From Rubripirellula reticaptiva (GTDB lineage: Bacteria > Planctomycetota > Planctomycetia > Pirellulales > Pirellulaceae): a stretch of DNA of 64,000 nucleotides. Numbering within the stretch: the first letter of the stretch is position 1; each line of letters begins with the position of its first letter. The notes under the pieces were generated by a model. That model ran no database searches. It saw only the letters and a program-made list of their open reading frames with translations, and had not been told where the DNA came from. This document shows positions 59,964 to 64,000 of the stretch, piece by piece. Where the stretch lies: NCBI RefSeq assembly GCF_007860175.1, contig NZ_SJPX01000005.1:744001-808000 (forward strand), in the 5' to 3' direction. The position numbers and the translations under genes are program-made.

Positions 59964-62021
59964 ATGCTTGTTTCTTTGAAATGGTTGTCGAAATACATCG
60001 ATTTGCCGATGTCTCACGAGGAACTGGCCCTTCGGCTGAGTCTTTCGGGGCTCAATCACGAGGAAACGACCGAACTCGGCGGCGACTTCATCGTCGACCT
60101 TGAAGTCACCAGCAACCGCGGCGACTGCCTCGGGCACCTCGGCGTCGCTCGCGAAATTGGCGTTTTGTATGGGCTGGACGTTGCGACGCCCGATCCAAAA
60201 CTGAAACCGGGATCGACCAAAGTCGACTCGTTGTTGTCGGTAAAAAATCAAGCTTTGGATGCTTGCCCGCGTTACACCGCGCGAGTCATCCAGGGCGTCA
60301 AGGTTGGCCCCAGCCCGGCGTGGTTGGTCGAGGCTCTGCAGTCGGTGTTTTGGAAACGTCGTTTGGACGGTTCGATCGAGGCCTACCAATCGATCAATAA
60401 CGTCGTCGACGCGACGAACTTTGTGATGATGGAATGTGGCCAACCGTTGCACGCGTTCGACTACGACAAGATCGCCGACAAGCAAATCATTGTGCGGCAA
60501 GCAGCAAACGGCGAGAAAATTCAAGCAATCGACCATCGCGATTACGAACTCGACGAGTCGATGTGTGTGATCGCGGATGCAAAAGACTCGCAAGCGGTCG
60601 CCGGAGTGATGGGCGGCGCACTATCCGAAGTTTCTGAAGCGACGACGAATGTTGTGATCGAGGCCGCCGTGTTCACGCCGCTATCGGTTCGACGAACCGC
60701 TCGCCGATTGAAACTGCACAGTCCATCGTCGTACCGATTCGAACGCAAGGTTGACTCGGTTGGCGTCGAGTGGGCATCGCGACGAGTTTGCGAATTGATC
60801 GTCGAAATGGCGGGCGGTACGGTTGCCGACGGCATCATTGATACCTCACCGACGATTCAACCCAACGATCCAGTGGTGCTGCGTGCCAGTCAAATCGAGC
60901 GGATCCTCGGAATCAAAATCGACGCCGACGAAGTGAAACGCATCCTGACAAAGTTGGGCTGCGAAGCAGGCAAATCAGATGCAACGTCGACCGTCTATGT
61001 GCCGCCCACTTGGCGTCACGATTTGACTCGCGAAGCTGACTTGATCGAAGAGGTCGCTCGCATCCACGGTTACGACAAAATTCCTGAAGACGCACCAATC
61101 CCCGTCGCCCCGAGTTCCAAACGCGACTTCGATACTGCGATGGAAAGAGTTCGACAAGTTTTGACGTCGGCTGGAATTAGCGAAGCGATGACGCCCAGCA
61201 TCGTCACCGAAAAGTTAGACCAATCGCTAAGCCCATGGACCGACACGCCGGCGTTACAAACGGAAACAGCAATGTTAAAGGGTGCACGCCGGTTGCGGCG
61301 GACACTGTTGCCAAGCTTGCTAGAAGGCCGTGCCAAGAATTGGGCTTCGTCGTCGATTGCCGCTGACTTATTCGAGATCGCGCACATTTACCTTCCCGCG
61401 ACCGGCGGTAACGACACGCTGCCATCGGAACAGTACTCTCTAGGAATCGTCTCGGGCAGCGACTTCTTCGTTGTCAAAGGAACTCTGGAAACGCTGTTCG
61501 ACCGCATGGGTGTCGAAGGCAGTCTAGAAGTCCAGTCGGTCGACCGGACGGGTTTTGCCAAAGGCAGCGTGGTGTCGCTGAAGATCGGTGAAGTCGAGCT
61601 TGGATATATGGGCATCGTCGAACCCAAAGTGCTGAAGTCGTGGAAACTGCCGGCGCCCGTGGTTGTGGCTGAGATTGCGTTGCCAGCAATGTTAGAGATA
61701 TCGTCGTTGGTGCCTCAGCAAAAGTCGGTCAGCATGTTCCCATCGATCGAACGTGACTTGAACTTCATTCTTGCCGAGTCGGTTCGCTGGGTCGATTTGG
61801 AAAAAGTCGTGCGAGCCGCGGTTGGCGATTCGCTGGCCGATGTTCGGTATCGCGAAACGTACCGAAACGCCGAAAAAGACGGAAAAAATCGCAAACGCGT
61901 CTTGCTGACCGTCCAGTTGCAACGTCACGATCAAACCCTCAGCGGTGATCAGGCAGACGAATTGATTGGAAAAGTGATTGGGCAATGCGGCAAACAACTG
62001 TCCGCCGAACTATTGTCGTAG
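59964..62021 (+). CDS. pheT: phenylalanyl-tRNA synthetase beta subunit lacking the N-terminal tRNA-binding domain
   Basis: A 685-residue protein against about 795 in E. coli. The first 40 residues (MLVSLKWLSKYIDLPMSHEE, GLNHEET) are the usual start, but the EMAP-II/OB-fold tRNA-binding domain of about 100 residues that normally follows is absent; the next block is VDLEVTSNRGDCLGHLGVAREI. The B3/B4 editing region (about 95-300: RYTARVIQGVKV, PLHAFDYDKI), B5 domain (about 300-370), the core and the C-terminal FDX-ACB domain (about 590-685: VSMFPSIERDLNFILAE) are present. It pairs with PheS to charge tRNA-Phe; no pheS is adjacent. Confidence 0.95.
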   Translation: MLVSLKWLSKYIDLPMSHEELALRLSLSGLNHEETTELGGDFIVDLEVTSNRGDCLGHLGVAREIGVLYGLDVATPDPKLKPGSTKVDSLLSVKNQALDACPRYTARVIQGVKVGPSPAWLVEALQSVFWKRRLDGSIEAYQSINNVVDATNFVMMECGQPLHAFDYDKIADKQIIVRQAANGEKIQAIDHRDYELDESMCVIADAKDSQAVAGVMGGALSEVSEATTNVVIEAAVFTPLSVRRTARRLKLHSPSSYRFERKVDSVGVEWASRRVCELIVEMAGGTVADGIIDTSPTIQPNDPVVLRASQIERILGIKIDADEVKRILTKLGCEAGKSDATSTVYVPPTWRHDLTREADLIEEVARIHGYDKIPEDAPIPVAPSSKRDFDTAMERVRQVLTSAGISEAMTPSIVTEKLDQSLSPWTDTPALQTETAMLKGARRLRRTLLPSLLEGRAKNWASSSIAADLFEIAHIYLPATGGNDTLPSEQYSLGIVSGSDFFVVKGTLETLFDRMGVEGSLEVQSVDRTGFAKGSVVSLKIGEVELGYMGIVEPKVLKSWKLPAPVVVAEIALPAMLEISSLVPQQKSVSMFPSIERDLNFILAESVRWVDLEKVVRAAVGDSLADVRYRETYRNAEKDGKNRKRVLLTVQLQRHDQTLSGDQADELIGKVIGQCGKQLSAELLS

Positions 62022-62139
62022 CCAGTCCTTTATTGCATGCTGGGCAAACGGCGATTGAGTCGGCGTTGCCGCGGTGGGCAAGCCAATTCAGCAGCCGGGA
62101 TATCGCCGGCTCTACCGTTTTGCGTCAACCAGCGTTTCT

Positions 62140-63126
62140 ATGCAGCGTCCCACTTTCCTCGGCGATCTATATCTCGGCATCGATGTCGGCGGCACCAATG
62201 TGAAAGTTGGTCTGGTCGACGATAGCGGCACCATGATCAAGCAAGGATCCGCTGCAACGCCGGTACTGAAAACGCCTGAAAAAGTGTTCCAGTTCGCAAT
62301 CAATTTTGCGAATCAATACTGCCAACATTTTGACATCGCGCCGGAACGTTTGAAGGCCGTCGGCTTGGCGGTCCCTGGGGTTCTCGATACGCGTGAGTAT
62401 GTGCTGCGTGAAGTGGTTAACCTGCCGGGCTGGCTTGGGCAACCGCTGAATCAGATTTTGTCGAGCGTTTGTCAGCGTCCGACGATCGTCACCAACGATG
62501 CCAATGCCGCGGCTTATGCCGAGCACGAGGCGAGAAACCTGGGCGAACAATCGCTCGCGTTGGTCACGCTAGGGACAGGCGTCGGATGCGGTGTTGTGGC
62601 GGGTGGCCGGCCGCATGGTGGCGACCATGGATGCGCGGGTGAGATCGGTCACATCACGATCAACTTTGATGACGATGCGCTGCCTTGTACCTGTGGCAGT
62701 CGCGGTCACTTGGAATCCTACGCAGGCGCCGCTGGCGTGATCAAACGGTTGCAAAACTTGTTGAACAGCGAGGCAAGCGGTTCGCAGAAATGGACGACGC
62801 TCGAAATTGCGGATGCGGCAGAGGCCGGCAATGCGATCTGCATTCAAGTCATCGACGAAACCGCAGTACTGGTTGGCCGTGCGATCGGCATGTTAGGTCA
62901 GGGGCTTGATCCGGCTGTTGTGTTGCTAGGCGGAGCGATGACGTTTGGTGGTGACAAGACCGAAACAGGCCGGCGTTTTCTGCAGCGTATCCGCGCGACT
63001 GTCAAAGCGACAACACTGGTGCAGGTCGGTGGTAACATGAAAGTAGAGTTCGCGACCCTTGGCAACGACGCCGGAGTCTTAGGCGCGGCGATGGTGGCAA
63101 AAAAACTCTCTAGGCAACCTTCTTAG
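62140..63126 (+). CDS. ROK-family sugar kinase (glucokinase-like)
   Basis: Product of 328 residues from the ATG at 62140. The phosphate-binding block is GIDVGGTNVKVGLVDD; the sugar-binding block is TNDANAAAYAEHE and TLGTGVGCGVVAGGRPHGG (shortened); then AGEIGHITI and the zinc motif CTCGSRGHLE. In that motif the third Cys of CXCGXXGCXE is His. ROK kinases phosphorylate glucose, N-acetylglucosamine or mannose with ATP. The NagB-like gene 27 bases downstream suggests an amino sugar or its product as the natural substrate. It is cytoplasmic. Confidence 0.92.
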   Translation: MQRPTFLGDLYLGIDVGGTNVKVGLVDDSGTMIKQGSAATPVLKTPEKVFQFAINFANQYCQHFDIAPERLKAVGLAVPGVLDTREYVLREVVNLPGWLGQPLNQILSSVCQRPTIVTNDANAAAYAEHEARNLGEQSLALVTLGTGVGCGVVAGGRPHGGDHGCAGEIGHITINFDDDALPCTCGSRGHLESYAGAAGVIKRLQNLLNSEASGSQKWTTLEIADAAEAGNAICIQVIDETAVLVGRAIGMLGQGLDPAVVLLGGAMTFGGDKTETGRRFLQRIRATVKATTLVQVGGNMKVEFATLGNDAGVLGAAMVAKKLSRQPS

Positions 63127-63152
63127 CGCAACCTTCCTAGCAAGGATCGTCA

Positions 63153-64000
63153 GTGATCACGAAACCTAACGAGCGGATCTCTTGTCGGATTTTCGAACGA
63201 GCATCGGATGCATCGGCTGCGGCCGCAGCTGAGATTGCCGATCTGATCCGTTTGAAATCCAGCCAGAACCAGAATGCGGTGCTTGGTTTGGTTGTCGGTT
63301 CGTCGCCCGTCAACATTTATAGTGAATTAGTGCGACTGCATCGCGCGGGAGAGTTGTCATTTGCCAACGTCGTGACGTTCAACTCCGACGAGTACCACCC
63401 GATGCAGCCAGTCGAACTGCAAAGTGCTTCGCGGTTCATGCGTGAACATCTTTTCGATCATGTAGATATCGATCCGGCCAATATTCATTTGCTCGATGGC
63501 ACCGTGTCCAAGGAAGATGCCGCCGCACATTGTGCCCAGTACGAACAAATGATTCGCGATGCTGGCGGTATCGATGTGCAGTTATTGGGCGTCAACCGCG
63601 CCGGGCATATCGGATTGAACGAACCAGGGTCGGATCGCAGTTCGCGGACGCGGCTGATCACGCTGGACGAACCCACGCGTACGGAAGCAGCGAGCGATTT
63701 TTTCGGTGCCGAAAATGTTCCTCGTCACGCCATCACGATGGGGATTGAAACGATTCTCTCAGCAAAGCGAATTCTGTTGGTGGCGATGGGCGAGGGCAAA
63801 GCGGACATTGTCGCTCGTGTTGTCGAAGGGTTCGCCAGCGCGAATGTCCCGGCAACATTCTTGCAGGACCACCCGAGCGCTGAAATCTTACTCGACCAAG
63901 CGGCGGCATCCGGGCTGGCCCGATTCGCGACGCCTTGGTTAATCGGCGAGGTAACTTGGGACGACACAACGACTCGGCGCGCCGTGATTGACTTAGCCGA
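63153..64000 (+). CDS. glucosamine-6-phosphate deaminase-like protein, cut by the window end
   Basis: Starts at GTG 63153 with AAGGA 6 bases upstream and stays open to the end of the window (282 codons shown). NagB blocks: FNSDEYHPMQP, LLGVNRAGHIGLNEPGS, HAITMGIETILSAKRILLVAMG and FLQDHP-AE. The usual GIGxxGHIGFNEP appears as GVNRAGHIGLNEP. The frame continues past the normal NagB end with RFATPWLIGEVTWDDTTR, which recalls the long NagB proteins carrying a C-terminal PIG-L/LmbE domain. NagB converts glucosamine 6-phosphate to fructose 6-phosphate and ammonia. It follows the ROK kinase gene in the same direction. Confidence 0.9.
   Translation, partial: MITKPNERISCRIFERASDASAAAAAEIADLIRLKSSQNQNAVLGLVVGSSPVNIYSELVRLHRAGELSFANVVTFNSDEYHPMQPVELQSASRFMREHLFDHVDIDPANIHLLDGTVSKEDAAAHCAQYEQMIRDAGGIDVQLLGVNRAGHIGLNEPGSDRSSRTRLITLDEPTRTEAASDFFGAENVPRHAITMGIETILSAKRILLVAMGEGKADIVARVVEGFASANVPATFLQDHPSAEILLDQAAASGLARFATPWLIGEVTWDDTTTRRAVIDLA

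Noticed and set aside
59133-60593. A 486-residue minus-strand frame
   Set aside because: It lies antisense to the OmpA-like gene and pheT, whose domains are clear. Its sequence has no recognisable fold.

Overview
The window looks like a stretch of a planctomycete chromosome, most like the Pirellulaceae (Rhodopirellula-type). The reasons are a DUF1559 pseudopilin-like protein paired with a small lipoprotein, a signal peptidase I enlarged to 676 residues, multihaem cytochrome genes, many large secreted or membrane proteins without close functional names, frequent weak or absent Shine-Dalgarno sites, and short operons with 4-base ATGA overlaps. No rRNA, tRNA, CRISPR array or intact insertion sequence was seen. 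This placement is inference from gene content; no database was searched.

Layout. 0.5-4.2 kb (minus): a three-gene overlapping operon for a seven-haem cytochrome, a His-rich membrane protein and a membrane TPR protein. 4.3-6.1 kb (minus): DUF1559 protein and lipoprotein. 6.4-7.75 kb (plus): a scar of mobile DNA with an integrase remnant, a frameshifted VapC-type PIN toxin and an orphan C-terminal-like ORF. 7.9-17.9 kb (minus): an unknown two-part protein, histidine phosphatase, a small membrane protein, a GntP permease with an insert, a catalytically dead M50-like membrane protein, an acyltransferase, miaA, and a metal ABC transporter behind a palindromic operator candidate. 18-25 kb: GNAT, thioredoxin, Nudix, TIM-barrel epimerase, shikimate kinase, SGNH hydrolase, a membrane protein and LptB-like ATPase. 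25-32.5 kb (minus): signal peptidase I, speA, a FabZ-like dehydratase preceded by a 32-residue basic protein, a metalloprotease-like protein and tmk. 32.6-43.2 kb: DUF2461, a YejM-like sulfatase-fold protein, MoxR, an FHA-GAF histidine kinase, a PAS kinase with an NtrC-type regulator, and a ThrE-type exporter. 43.2-48.6 kb (minus): trmH-like, MoxR, DUF58 and TgpA-type transglutaminase in one tight operon.

The most interesting region is 49.6-55.3 kb (plus). After a NarL-type regulator come two clearly homologous small secreted beta-rich proteins (A at 50058, B at 54752), a third diverged copy broken by an in-frame TAA (C at 50668), a secretin-family outer membrane protein (51155) and a 565-residue secreted protein with two PapD-chaperone-like stretches (52912). 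A perfect 12-bp hairpin follows subunit A. My hypothesis is an export or surface-fibre system in which a secretin replaces the usher and a PapD-like protein handles the subunits.

55.3-64 kb holds housekeeping and cell-surface genes: dus, a secreted mutarotase, a membrane-anchored C39-like peptidase, an OmpA-family lipoprotein, a pheT that lacks the usual N-terminal tRNA-binding domain, a ROK sugar kinase and a NagB-like deaminase that runs off the end. The last two suggest amino-sugar use.
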